Positions 33,698 to 43,156 of a DNA stretch of 64,000 bases are shown here, one piece after another. How positions within the stretch are numbered: position 1 is the stretch's first letter; each line of letters begins with the position of its first letter. The translations under genes were made by a program, and so were the position numbers. Source of the stretch: Cheiracanthium punctorium (taxonomy: Eukaryota; Arthropoda; Arachnida; Araneae; Cheiracanthiidae); NCBI GenBank assembly GCA_038373885.1, contig JAWZYV010012252.1, forward strand, positions 992,001 to 1,056,000, written 5' to 3'. The notes under the pieces are model-generated. The model ran no database searches. It was given only the letters and a program-made list of their open reading frames with translations, and was not told the origin of the DNA.

Positions 33698-33844
33698 ATG
33701 CCCTTACAGAAGGAAGATCGAGCTCTACTGGTAAAAATGTTTTATCAGAATAGTAGCAATAGCTTAGCTGTACTGCTTGCCACATATCGTGTACGTCACC
33801 TCCTTATTTCCTGCACCAGCAACCACTTCGTTTCGATTACGTGA
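33698..33844 (+). pseudogene. DUF4817-like transposon N-terminal remnant
   Basis: The frame begins MPLQKEDRALLVKMFYQNSS, matching the start of the DUF4817 helix-turn-helix region common in arthropod transposon-derived proteins (a short basic/acidic start, LVK-FY, then an alanine-rich helix and R-FR). After about 35 residues the similarity fades and the frame ends at the 174-bp repeat. It is non-functional, and the family call rests on pattern recognition only. Confidence 0.4.
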
Positions 33845-33920
33845 CTGCATGGTATGAATTTATTGCTGATATTAACCTTGAATCGTGTTTCTTTTAAACT
33901 CTCACTCCTCAATCTCTTAA
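33837..33920 (-). repeat. 174-bp repeat unit, first partial copy
   Basis: Shares GCATGGTATGAATTTATTGC and TTTTAAACTCTCACTCCTCA with the units at 35307-35598. It is separated from them by the piggyBac-like insertion, whose left TTAA (33917-33920) lies at its end. Confidence 0.75.
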
Positions 33921-34327
33921 CCCATTAAGCACCAAAGCTCCCATTACGGGAACATCTATTATATATTTTTTTTTCTTAAAACATTTTAACGCAATTTACG
34001 AAACACACATTTTATATAAACATTTACACTATAGCGTGTGTTATATATTTTTATCGGAACAATATATTTTAATTTAATGTTTTTTTCTAATTTTAAAAAA
34101 AAATGAAATTTTGTCTTTATGACTGTCTTATATAAAACTAAAAAAAACTAAAATAAATGGTCACTTAAATGTTTCAAGTAGAATGCATATTTAAAACCAA
34201 CATCTTGAAGAACAACATTCTTAAAATCCTGCATGAATAGATTCCTATAAAGGAATGTTATGAACGCTTATATTTCTTGTTCCCACAGCGGGAGCTTTGG
34301 CGCCCTCCCACTAGTTAGCATTTCCAG

Positions 34328-34863
34328 TTACTCTGTATTGGTTTCCTGGTCATTCTGGCATTCCTGGTAATGAGATGGCGGAATCTGTTGCCAGGTTGGG
34401 CTCTGGCTCTTTTTTTTTTGTTGGACCTGAGCCGGTTCTCGGTATCTCGAGTAAATGTTACAGAGATACTGTGTTTAGCCACTTTAGCAAGCTTCAGTAT
34501 TCCAGCTGGCTTAAGTGTAATGGCCAGAGGCAGGCCAAAGATATCAATCTTGGCTTTCCTTTAGTTAGATGCAAAGAACTTCTGTGTCTCAACAGGTCCA
34601 GTCTCCGTAGGGCTATTGGCCTGTTAACTGGGCACTGTTGCCTTAAAAGGCATCTTAACATAATGAAGGTTGTCGATGATCCCACTTGTCGGGGTTGTCT
34701 TCTTAAGGAGGAAACTGCTTTACACATCCTCTGTGAGTGTGAGTACTTCTCTGAGTATAGGTTTGAGCATCTTGGGCGCCATGTCATTGAGCCCGGGGAG
34801 CTTCACAAAATGTCTGTTAGGTCTATGCTGATGTTCGCATCTGCTACTGGGCTCTTTTCCTAG
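34328..34863 (+). pseudogene. Non-LTR pol C-terminus: RNase H end plus tail domain
   Basis: The frame opens with YWFPGHSGIPGNEMAESVAR, the last conserved block of the RNase H domain of I/R1/Jockey-type elements (W-PGH-GI-GNE-AD, with D replaced by E here). It continues about 160 residues to a stop at 34861-34863. Near the end a CCHC-like cluster, CRGCLLKEETALHILCECE, matches the typical C-terminal zinc-binding tail of these polymerases. The frame is unbroken, so the insertion is fairly recent, but everything upstream was lost by 5' truncation. Confidence 0.85.
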
Positions 34864-34953
34864 TGCCATTTCCATATTGCTTGGGGATGATACAATAGAC
34901 CCATGGTCGCGGTGCCTGGCCCTTTTTGGGCCTCCCCTCCAAGTCATAAGTCA
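34328..34953 (+). mobile_element. 5'-truncated non-LTR retrotransposon insertion
   Basis: A 12-bp duplication TAGCATTTCCAG brackets it exactly (34316-34327, 34954-34965). It begins within an RNase H coding region and ends in AAGTCATAAGTCA, a short-repeat tail in place of poly-A, as in some I/Jockey-group elements. It inserted inside the piggyBac-like element and is younger than it. Confidence 0.85.
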
Positions 34954-35306
34954 TAGCATTTCCAGATTGATTTTGCTACCGTTCAACAATAAAGAAATGT
35001 TTGGCACTTCGCAGGCTGGTTATTTCGTACATTATAGTATCAACAACAAAAATAATTACTTTATATATACAGTTTTGAGCAGAATCTGCGTAAAAAAAGG
35101 AATTGCTGTATCCAAAATGGAGAAAGACATTTATCCCCATAACACGCCAAAGCTCCCGCTACGGGAACATGCTATATTTCCTAAATGCTTTGAGTTAAAA
35201 AAAAAAATGTCAACTGTTCTGTAATAGAGGCATGCGATGTATGTAAAAAATGTATATACATTTTAAAATTTCTATCTGATTCTCATAGCGGAGTTTAATG
35301 GGTTAA

Positions 35307-35598
35307 AATCTGCTCTGTCACGAGTACACAGTACAGTGAACTCCTTCAACAGCAGGTCAATCCTGCTTTCCAGAAACAGCAATGTTTGCAGACTACTGTC
35401 TTCATGGTATGAATTTATTGCTGATATGATACTATCCTTGGATCGTTTTTCTTTTAAACTCTCACGCCTCAATTTCTTAAAACGTGCTCTGTCACAAGTA
35501 CACAGTACAGCAAACTCCTTCAACAGAAAGTCATTCCTGCTTTTCAGGAACGGCAATGTTTGCAGATCACTGTCTTCATGGTAAGAATTTATTGCTGA
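35307..35598 (-). repeat. 174-bp repeat array, in-frame on the minus strand
   Basis: TGCTCTGTCAC starts at 35311 and again at 35485, exactly 174 bases (58 codons) apart. On the minus strand both units are open in the same frame and encode a repeated block such as LKSRNDFLLKEFAVLCTCDR. Further units lie at 33837 and 36826. The array may be a repeat domain of a decayed protein or simply a satellite. Confidence 0.7.
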
Positions 35599-36818
35599 CT
35601 AGCCGCCTCCGGTGACCAGTTGGTTCGCCGTCTTAATAAATCTTGTTCGGAGAGAATCCTGTTCCTCACCGGCTTCCTTGGCACTGATATTTCCCAGATT
35701 CTGAATGGAATTTAAAATTAAGATGGTTGCAAACAGGAGTTCCCGTTTTATACGGGAAGGGTCGCCCCCTGCTAATATAAAAAAGACGCCCCCTTTTATG
35801 CTCTACTTAGTTTTTGAGTTCGAAATGAAGCCCCTTCGAAGCCGGCACCCAGATGCGATGCTTACTGTGTCGGGCCGCCCCTGGTTACAAAAATAAGATG
35901 GTTAAATGATAAAAACCTACAAAAAGGAACAAATTATTTTCGTCCTATATTAATTCTGAAGAGCTTCTGGATATATTGGCCTTTATCAAAAAACGGAAAG
36001 AGAAAAAAAAAAATAAGAAAATCTGAAACAATTTCGGATTTTAAATACGCACTAAAGTGCTATATATTAAAAGCGTATTATAATCCATGGGTCTTCCCGT
36101 ATTTTTGTTCCTTATTTCATTAAGTTTGAAAGTATATCATTATTCATGAGAGTGATTAAACAAAATTAAAATTGATATTTCCAACATCCTTTTTCTGGAT
36201 GTAATACATTAGAAATAGATGGGGGGAAATGCACAATTCCAACTGAATGAAAATTTCCAAAACTTATTCTCAGGTGTATTCATAACCCAACTAGCAGACG
36301 ATCATCTCAAAATCGCACATCAACCATTTTATTTTTCGCCAAATTAAAAAGTTGCACATTTTAGTCTCGGAAAATTTCCAAATCCTATTTTTCTTTTGAG
36401 TATAAAGCATTTCTTTCCTGCTCTGATTTAACATGCACACGATATTTTAATTAAAAACAACCTTACAAATAATCTAAACAAAAAAAAATTGTAATTCTTC
36501 AACTTCAAGAGTCTGAATCATTTAATAAACTTTCCAAATATGGCAACCTAGATATGCTCAAACCTCGCTCTTTCCACTGCGGGGTTACAATTGCGAAATG
36601 GCGAGAGCAAAAATGATCCTTTTGCTTCACGTTTTTTATCGATATCTCCTAAAATAATTCGAATTTCGAAAAAATCGCTTCGAGGTATGTCAGGACCCGT
36701 CCTGGAGAATTTCTATACAAAATTTGGTAGGTCAACGATCACCCGTTTCGGGGCTACGCGAGGTGCAGACAAACTAACGGACAGTTTGCACTTTGTTTTA
36801 TTATATAGAAGATAGATA
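35599..36818 (+). mobile_element. RTE-like non-autonomous element (copy 2)
   Basis: It begins CTAGCCGCCTCCGGTGACCA and ends TTTTATTATATAGAAGATAG, the 5' and 3' signatures of RTE-type families. Its last 500 bases match 8480-9018. The empty site is visible: the unit at 35410-35440 runs without interruption from TTTATTGCTGA into ACTATCCTTGGATC, and this element separates the same two halves (35598 and 36827). No reverse transcriptase is encoded. Confidence 0.75.
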
Positions 36819-36975
36819 GGTACTATCCTTGGATCTTTTTTCTTTTAAACTCTCACTCCTCAGTCTCTTAAAACGTGCTCTGTCACGAGTACATAGGGAA
36901 CTCCTTCAACAGCGGGACATTCCTTCTTTCCAGGAAGGAACGGCAATGTTTACAGACCCCTTGTCTTCATTCAAG
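36819..36975 (-). repeat. 174-bp repeat unit, continuation
   Basis: Continues the repeat interrupted at 35598: ACTATCCTTGGATC, TTTTAAACTCTCACTCCTCA, GCTCTGTCACGAGTAC and AGGAACGGCAATGTTT. Small indels break the frame that is open in the earlier units. Confidence 0.75.
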
Positions 36976-37589
36976 ATGGAATAACTCCCTGCATTGGGTG
37001 CCAAGTCAAAGAACTTCGTGCTAACTTTGACGAGGATCATGCAATATCTAAATCTTTCCCGGATGCCTGGATTCCTCGTTACCCGATTTCCAGAAATCCC
37101 TGTGATTTCTGGTTCTGGTGATTCCTAAAAATCCATCTTTATAGAGTAAGAATTAGGATTTTGCCTGAGTTGAAAGTCAGCATTATACGCCTTGTTTCTG
37201 AAATCCCTTGAAAGTTTCTTCGCATTACAATTGAACATGCTATAATGCGCTTTTGCCACATAGTTGATGTCAATGGAGTTGACGATGAGTAACTTGCATA
37301 ATTGAAAATTTTTAATGGTTCTGACTAGTGTAGTAGTGCTAACATTTTTTTATCCGGAACGCATGACTCTGCGTCGGGGGTGCGGTGGGGGGGGGGGGGG
37401 GGAAACAAGTTTATAGCAACTAATCATAAAACCTGGCTTCTTTTATGTCAGTAACCAATATAACAGACTATGTATTCTTTTGAAAAGAATTAATTGACCC
37501 AAACAAAATGTACAGTAAAGGGAAAATGCTAGTCTAAACCAATGTAAAAGTTTTTGGGAGAGGATGATCTACTTATATAAAACGCTAGC
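36976..37589. other. Stretch without recognised feature
   Basis: Contains a run of about 17 G residues at 37386-37402 and no coding content. Confidence 0.4.
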
Positions 37590-37949
37590 CAGTGCTGGAT
37601 TAAGACAGCGTGGGGCCTGTAGCAAATGTTATCAAGGGGTGTATGCGCCATTTGGTATAAAAAGTGTCTACCCCCATCTTGAAGGGGAGTTCCTGACGGG
37701 AGCTGGGGGATCAGTTAAAAATTAGGTTTCTGTAAGATCGCCGCGTTGGTCAGGGACACAGGGAGTGGGGGGGGGGACGTTCCTGACACCTGTTACCCAG
37801 CTATTTTGTTAGGAAGAAGGAAAGAGTGCCCATATTTGACCGCAAAGCTTTTGGAACACCTTTAAAGGGCTAAATTGTGTGAACAGCGGCTGTGTGTGCT
37901 GTATCGTCATAAAAGGTAGATCGGCTTATACGGATATGAAAAAACGAAT

Positions 37950-37950
<1 letters not shown>

Positions 37951-37995
<45 letters not shown>
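37951..37995. repeat. Poly-T run
   Basis: About 45 consecutive T residues; a long A run follows at 38348-38370. Confidence 0.95.
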
Positions 37996-38000
<5 letters not shown>

Positions 38001-38939
38001 CGTGGATACGGATATTAACGAATACAGGAATTCGAATACGGATGACTTTGTTTGGGAATTATTAGAAGAACACGTTATCTTATTTTTAAACGAACATTTG
38101 TTTTAAAATTGAAGAGAAATTAACCTTTTCTGCTGTTATTTCGATATGTTACCCCCTCAAATCTTTCATGTGCCCCTCCAAGTTTTCATTTGGTATGGGA
38201 TCGGTGATAATTCTTCTTTAGAAAGCTAAACCTTTCCTAAGTATTTTAAGAGTAGCAATCGGTGGGGGGGGGGGCACGTGTCCCCTCTGTCTCCCCAAAA
38301 CTTTTATTTTAAACATTTATTTGACGGATCATTTTTAACTGTTCCATAAAAAAAAAAAAAAAAAAAAAACTCCAAGTATTTTAAAAGAAACTATTCACTG
38401 TCAGATTAGCTTAAGTTAAACAAGGTTATATTTTAACCACTTCGTTTAAACAATTTTTCTCATTACCAACAGGTTGTGGTTTTAAATGTTTTCTAAACAT
38501 TAGTTTTTCTTTGAAATATTTATTCATTTTTTGTTTTATTTTTTAGTGCAATACAAAGTATTTTATGCAAAAATGTTTTATTTGTTGAGCGAAAGTGAAT
38601 AGAATTTTTCCTTTTCTTAATAATACTCTCAAAGTTTTACATCAAGTTGTATTAATCGTTATAATAGATTTTTTGCATTCTTTTTTATCTTGCTGTATTT
38701 TATTCATATATGAAGTTCAATATTTGATAAGTTATCCTTCTAAATATTTATAATTCACCATTCTTGCGTATTTCAGCAAGTTTTTTCAGTTTATCTTAAA
38801 AGTTAAATAAGGTATAAGTTTTATAAAGAAGAGAGCTTTATAGGATATAAATTTATCTAATAAAAAATAAGAAAAAAATTAATCAGTACCTTTTACATTG
38901 TAGTATAAATAATTTTTACTAATTTCATGACAATTAGTA

Positions 38940-39090
38940 AACGGCTGAAGTGCATAGGTCTAGGGTTCTGGCCTACCGCGCGGCCGTTTTCTCCAGCTGT
39001 AACGTGAATTCGGGTTAGAACCCCTCAAAAAGTCCACCGCCCAAGGCATGCCTTAATTAAGCAGACAACCCTTGTGTAGATCTGCCTTAA
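38940..39090 (+). mobile_element. tRNA-derived SINE, partial copy
   Basis: Shares CGGCTGAAGTG, GGTCTAGGGTTCTGGCC (B-box region), CGCGCGGCCG, GGGTTAGAACCCCT, AAAGTCC and CCAAGGCA with the copy at 9048-9258. The A-box end is missing. Confidence 0.75.
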
Positions 39091-39481
39091 CCCCAAAACC
39101 TAAATAACTTTTATGATCATTTATAGTGAAAGTAAAAAGTTTAATATTTTTAATATTAAATAAAAATCATAATCACTCTCAATCCCTATAATCGAGGGTG
39201 TCTTAAAAACAGTGGCCTATGGTTTCCTTCTTTAAATGTTGATCTAAGACATATGGAATGAATTAAAAAGTTATTTTATGATATCGAATAAAATTTTCAG
39301 GAAATTAAATGTAAATAAATACAAACTTTTATTTTTTATACAGCCCTCTTACTTACAAAAATTCCCATTATGTAAAATATACCCCCATATATTAATGAGA
39401 TGATGTAGAAAGTTTCAGATTTTCTTACTAAAGGTTTACAGATATGTTTCAATCACAGTTGGTGAGGGAAAATAATCTTTG

Positions 39482-39864
39482 GTCCCGCAGTGGACTGGGT
39501 GCTAAACTCCGTTCCCATAAGAACACGGCAAGTGAAGCAGCATCTGGCTTGGCCAGGGCTTGGGAGGGACTTCCCCCTCTCGGCCCGTCCGCTGTGGAAC
39601 CGTGTACGCTAATGGGAGCTGGTGCACGTAAAATCCGTCGTGGCTCCAAAGTCCTCCAAGTTGTTAAACGATACCTCTGGGGGTGCCGATTTCAGGGGGT
39701 TGGTCCCTCCTCTGGAATTGGTTCAAAATTACGGGACCCCGAGCTAAGACGGACTTCCTCCCACTGGGGCTCATTGAAATGGAAGCCGCTCCTTCGGCCC
39801 ATCGCCTGTCTATCTAGGGGGATCTGACACCGCAACGCGGTTGCCAGAGGGCATTAGCAACAAC
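39482..39864 (+). mobile_element. GC-rich retroposon with 12-bp duplication
   Basis: The 12-mer AAATAATCTTTG occurs at both edges (39470-39481 and 39865-39876). The insert is much GC-richer than its surroundings, starts GTCCCGCAGTGGACTGGGTG and ends in GCATTAGCAACAAC, a short A/C-rich tail. It could be a SINE or the 5'-truncated 3' end of a LINE. The open frame through it (39444-39827) shows no domain and probably reflects base composition. Confidence 0.8.
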
Positions 39865-40065
39865 AAATAATCTTTGCAATATCAATAATAGTATAAATAC
39901 AATTATTAAAACTATTATAGTAAAACTAATTAACCATTAATTAGATTAACATTTTAAGACATTTACATTTTACATTTTAAGAAATGAGTTTTAAATCATT
40001 TTAAACCTACAATCTAGACAGTTACTGGAAGCAAAAATATGCTGTAATTGTGTATACATTATACT

Positions 40066-40491
40066 CAGGAGCGTAGCCAAGGGGTTAGGGGAGTCATAAC
40101 CCCCCCCCCAAGAAGTTTGGTTTGGTTTGTGGGATTACGGCCGATTAGCTGCACGTGGGCTCTAGGCCGATGGGTGGGGTGCCCTCCGTGGGGGTCTTTC
40201 TAAGGGATCCTAACCCGTATTTACGCTAAGTTTCGGAGAAAACCACGGAAAACTCCGAACGGTTAGGTCGACGGGCGCGCGATGGGACCCGAACTCGGGA
40301 CCTTCACACTTCGCCCGTCAACCATTTCCAGTGACATAACCACTGTGCCATGGTGAGCCCCCCCCCCCAAGAGGAATTGTTTGCCATACAAAATGTATAT
40401 TCTTCACTACATTATCACACACACGTATACATATACATGAGTTGTAGTAGTCGTAAACCCCCCCCATGAAAAATTTCTGGCTACGCCCCTG
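40066..40491 (+). mobile_element. hAT MITE, GCGTAGCCA family (copy 2), with SINE inside
   Basis: Ends CAGGAGCGTAGCCA and, on the other strand, CAGGGGCGTAGCCA, flanked by a perfect 8-bp duplication ATTATACT (40058-40065, 40492-40499). The interior matches the family, but is split by a minus-strand SINE at 40117-40356. Confidence 0.95.
40117..40356 (-). mobile_element. tRNA-derived SINE, full-length, in a MITE
   Basis: On the minus strand: A-box TGGCACAGTGG (40340-40350), B-box region GAGTTCGGGTCCC (40283-40295), then a body with ACGGGTTAGGATCCCTTAG. The flanking run of C residues plus AAGA on both sides is a probable duplication of the MITE target. It differs from the copy at 9048 in its body, indicating subfamilies. 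Confidence 0.85.
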
Positions 40492-41744
40492 ATTATACTT
40501 TGCAAAAGGTGGGTAAAACGAGACAAAACTTGCTAAAATTTGTTCAAGAAGGTAATCAACAGTAAATAATATTTTGGGCAAATTATATAAATATAAATAT
40601 GTTTAAGTTCACACCCCCAAACACGAATTAAAACAAATATTTTTATGCATAAGTTTTCCCAGTAATTATTTAGTTTTGTAAAGTTAATAATAAAAGTAAT
40701 AATAATTTTTAGAAATTCCCCTAAACTAATACGGAGCTGAGCCATTAAAAGAAATATACAACATAGGCGATATGGACTGCGATATCTAAATGACATAATT
40801 TTGGAAAATTTTGCCCAACTATTATTTAGAATTGCTTACCTTCTCTAAGCGGTTAAATAAAGATTAGTATTATTGTTTTTACTTTTTTGAACGAGTGAAG
40901 TCGGCATTGACAAGCACGAATTAATATATAAAACTTGGCACAAGTTTTATCAAATTTTGCCCCGTTTTACCCATTTTTGCAAAGATATATACTTACTTAA
41001 TGTAAAACTTACTGTGAATTAATTCATAAAGGGTTACTTCTATCAAATCTTATTTAGAAACATCTGAAATATATTATGATTTTGGTTCTCAATTAATTTA
41101 GGTAAAAACGAAGAAAATGAATACAGTTTTTTTGTAAATGAAAAATTCTATATGGGATTTGATACAGTAAAATCCCGCACAGTTCTCCCGTTCAATCTGG
41201 TGTACGCCTGCCTCTGTTTCGTGTGTGGGGGAAAACGGCGCTCATCCCCCTCTGCTTGTTATTTCAAACAGGGGAGAAAGAGAAACTCACTAAGGGGCTC
41301 GCTCAACCTGGACAAAAGGAAGTGCATTTTTTACAGGACCCCTATTTTGCACCCACTTTTCCTGACCAGATGCGCAATCAATCACTCAGTTCTTTCCCCT
41401 CATTTTATACCAAAGCGGCCTAAACCTATCAAGGGGTCCCATGTTCATTAACGCACTCAAAAAGTTTTTTTTGAGGGGGGGGAGATTTTACCCTCACATT
41501 ATAGTAGTATAGATAAATTAACCGAGAAAATGAATAGTGCTAATTATATTATAATTTATTTTTAGTGTGAATTAATTAGTTAATGGGATTGCTAATGCTA
41601 ATTAGATGTAAATAAAACTAAAACTTCCAACGCGTTAGATCTGAGAGGGGTTTATCCCAACACTTCCTGCCACTTGGGTGCGCAAATGTCTAGGTTTTGT
41701 GCGATAATAAAGTAACACAACTGTTACGAACTTTTCTTGATTTA

Positions 41745-43154
41745 CACTGCTGGCCATCGTAAATGCAACACCCTGAAGGAAGCATGCAAATAATATGAAA
41801 TTTACAACATGCATTAGCTGAGGTGAGATATGCAAATGATTAGAATTTCAGCGCAGACGCACATCAAGCGCGCCTGTGGCGCCACCTCAAAGCGCTATTT
41901 AAGGCTTGGAGATTTCGACGGTTTCAAGTACAGCAATTGTGTTTTTTCTTGCTTTTTTTTCAAAAAAACGATAAATTATGCCTCGTAGGAAACAACGATC
42001 ATCTTTTGATCAAGTATCCGAGTTTGACAGAGGAAGGATAGTGGCATACCGAGATTGTGGGTTATCTTTCAGGGAAATCGGTCGTCGTATTGGACGAAAC
42101 CAAACAACTGTGATGCGGATATGTGATCGTTGGGTGCAGGAGGGTACGACGGACAGACGTGATCGACCGCATCGACCTCAGTGCACCACGTCACGTGATG
42201 ACAGGCAGATTGTACGCATGGCAGTGACGGACCGCTCAGTCACATCACGAACCATATCACAGCAGATTCAGTCTGTAACGCATCATCCAGTGTCTGCGCG
42301 TACCATTCGACGTCGTTTACAGCAGAATGGTCTGTCCGCAAGACGTCCGTTGCTTTGTCTACCTCTGACGCGGAACCACAGACGTCTCCGCCGCCAATGG
42401 TGCGATGAAAGAAGGATGTGGACGACAGAATGGAATGAAATTCTCTTTACTGACGAGTCACGCTTCTGTATGCAACACCACGACGGTCGGATTCGAGTCT
42501 GGAGACACCGTGGAGAGAGGATGCTGAACAGCTGCATTATGCACCGTCACACTGGTCCTGCACCGGGTATTATGGTATGGGGCGGTATCGGATATCTCTC
42601 TCGCACTCCTCTAGTACGCATTGCCGGTACTTTAACCAGCCAGCGCTACATCTCCGAGGTGTTGGAGCCAGTTGTCCTTTCTTACCTTCAGGGCTTGCCA
42701 ACAGCCATATTTCAGCAGGATAATGCACGGCCACACGTGGCACGCATTGTCCAAGGGTTCTTCGTCAATCACCAGATTGAATTGCTTCCCTGGCCGGCGC
42801 GCTCTCCGGATCTTTCGCCGATAGAAAACATGTGGTCCATGGTTGCTCAACGACTGACCCAGAGTTCATCCCCAGCTGTCACACCAGATCAACTTTGGCA
42901 ACGTGTGGAAGCTGCTTGGTCTGCTGTACCCCAAGAACACATTCAAAGTCTCTTTGAATCAATGCCGAGGCGTGTGGCAGCTGTGATCTCCAACAACGGC
43001 GGCTACTCTGGGTACTGATTTTGGCAGGAACCACGCTTCATAGAATGCTGTAAATTTAATCATTTGTTACTTGGTCAACATGTTATCTACACAATAAATT
43101 TTGTTGTGATATCTCTTGTTTTTCTTGGTGTTGCAATTTGGGTGGCCAGCAGTG
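41745..43154 (+). mobile_element. Complete Tc1 element
   Basis: The 28-base inverted repeats begin CACTGCTGGCCA and end GCAACACC at both termini, with four mismatches between. TA is duplicated outside (41743-41744, 43155-43156). It encodes one transposase with about 230 bases of leader and 130 bases of trailer, including AATAAA near 43093. Length, ends, TA target and an unbroken frame are those of an autonomous Tc1 transposon. Confidence 0.97.
41978..43018 (+). CDS. Tc1 transposase, DD34E, intact
   Basis: This 346-residue protein is predicted to bind the element ends and cut and paste the transposon into TA sites in the nucleus. A first helix-turn-helix spans about residues 22-55 (GLSFREIGRRIGRNQTTVMR). 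A basic linker follows (about 59-67), then a second helix-turn-helix near 75-118 (SVTSRTISQQI). The catalytic triad is Asp159 in LFTDESRF, Asp248 in QQDNARPH and Glu283 in SPDLSPIENMW, with exactly 34 residues between the last two. VWGGI at about 200-204 is another Tc1 landmark. Length is typical for the family (about 340). There is no stop, frameshift or missing catalytic residue, unlike every other transposase in the window. The ATG chosen is the first in frame and gives a standard basic N-terminus (MPRRKQRSSF). A TATTTAAG sequence at 41896-41903 may serve as a promoter element. Recent arrival or selection for activity is inferred. Confidence 0.96.
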   Translation: MPRRKQRSSFDQVSEFDRGRIVAYRDCGLSFREIGRRIGRNQTTVMRICDRWVQEGTTDRRDRPHRPQCTTSRDDRQIVRMAVTDRSVTSRTISQQIQSVTHHPVSARTIRRRLQQNGLSARRPLLCLPLTRNHRRLRRQWCDERRMWTTEWNEILFTDESRFCMQHHDGRIRVWRHRGERMLNSCIMHRHTGPAPGIMVWGGIGYLSRTPLVRIAGTLTSQRYISEVLEPVVLSYLQGLPTAIFQQDNARPHVARIVQGFFVNHQIELLPWPARSPDLSPIENMWSMVAQRLTQSSSPAVTPDQLWQRVEAAWSAVPQEHIQSLFESMPRRVAAVISNNGGYSGY

Positions 43155-43156
43155 TA

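Larger units (their letters stand above)
33921..35302. mobile_element. piggyBac-like element with TTAA duplication
   Basis: TTAA flanks both sides (33917-33920, 35303-35306), and the ends are CCCATTAAGC and, on the other strand, CCCATTAAACTCC. The TTAA-CCC layout is typical of the piggyBac superfamily. A subterminal hairpin sequence AGCTCCC...GGGAACAT appears at 33940 and again at 35150. The interior was invaded by a non-LTR retrotransposon fragment (34328-34953). No piggyBac transposase is present. Confidence 0.85.

Noticed and set aside
39444..39827. 127-residue frame as a gene
   Set aside because: It coincides with a GC-rich retroposon bounded by a 12-bp duplication and shows no domain; the open frame probably results from base composition.
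42283..42850. Minus-strand frames inside the Tc1 transposase
   Set aside because: They are shadows of the well-supported plus-strand transposase.
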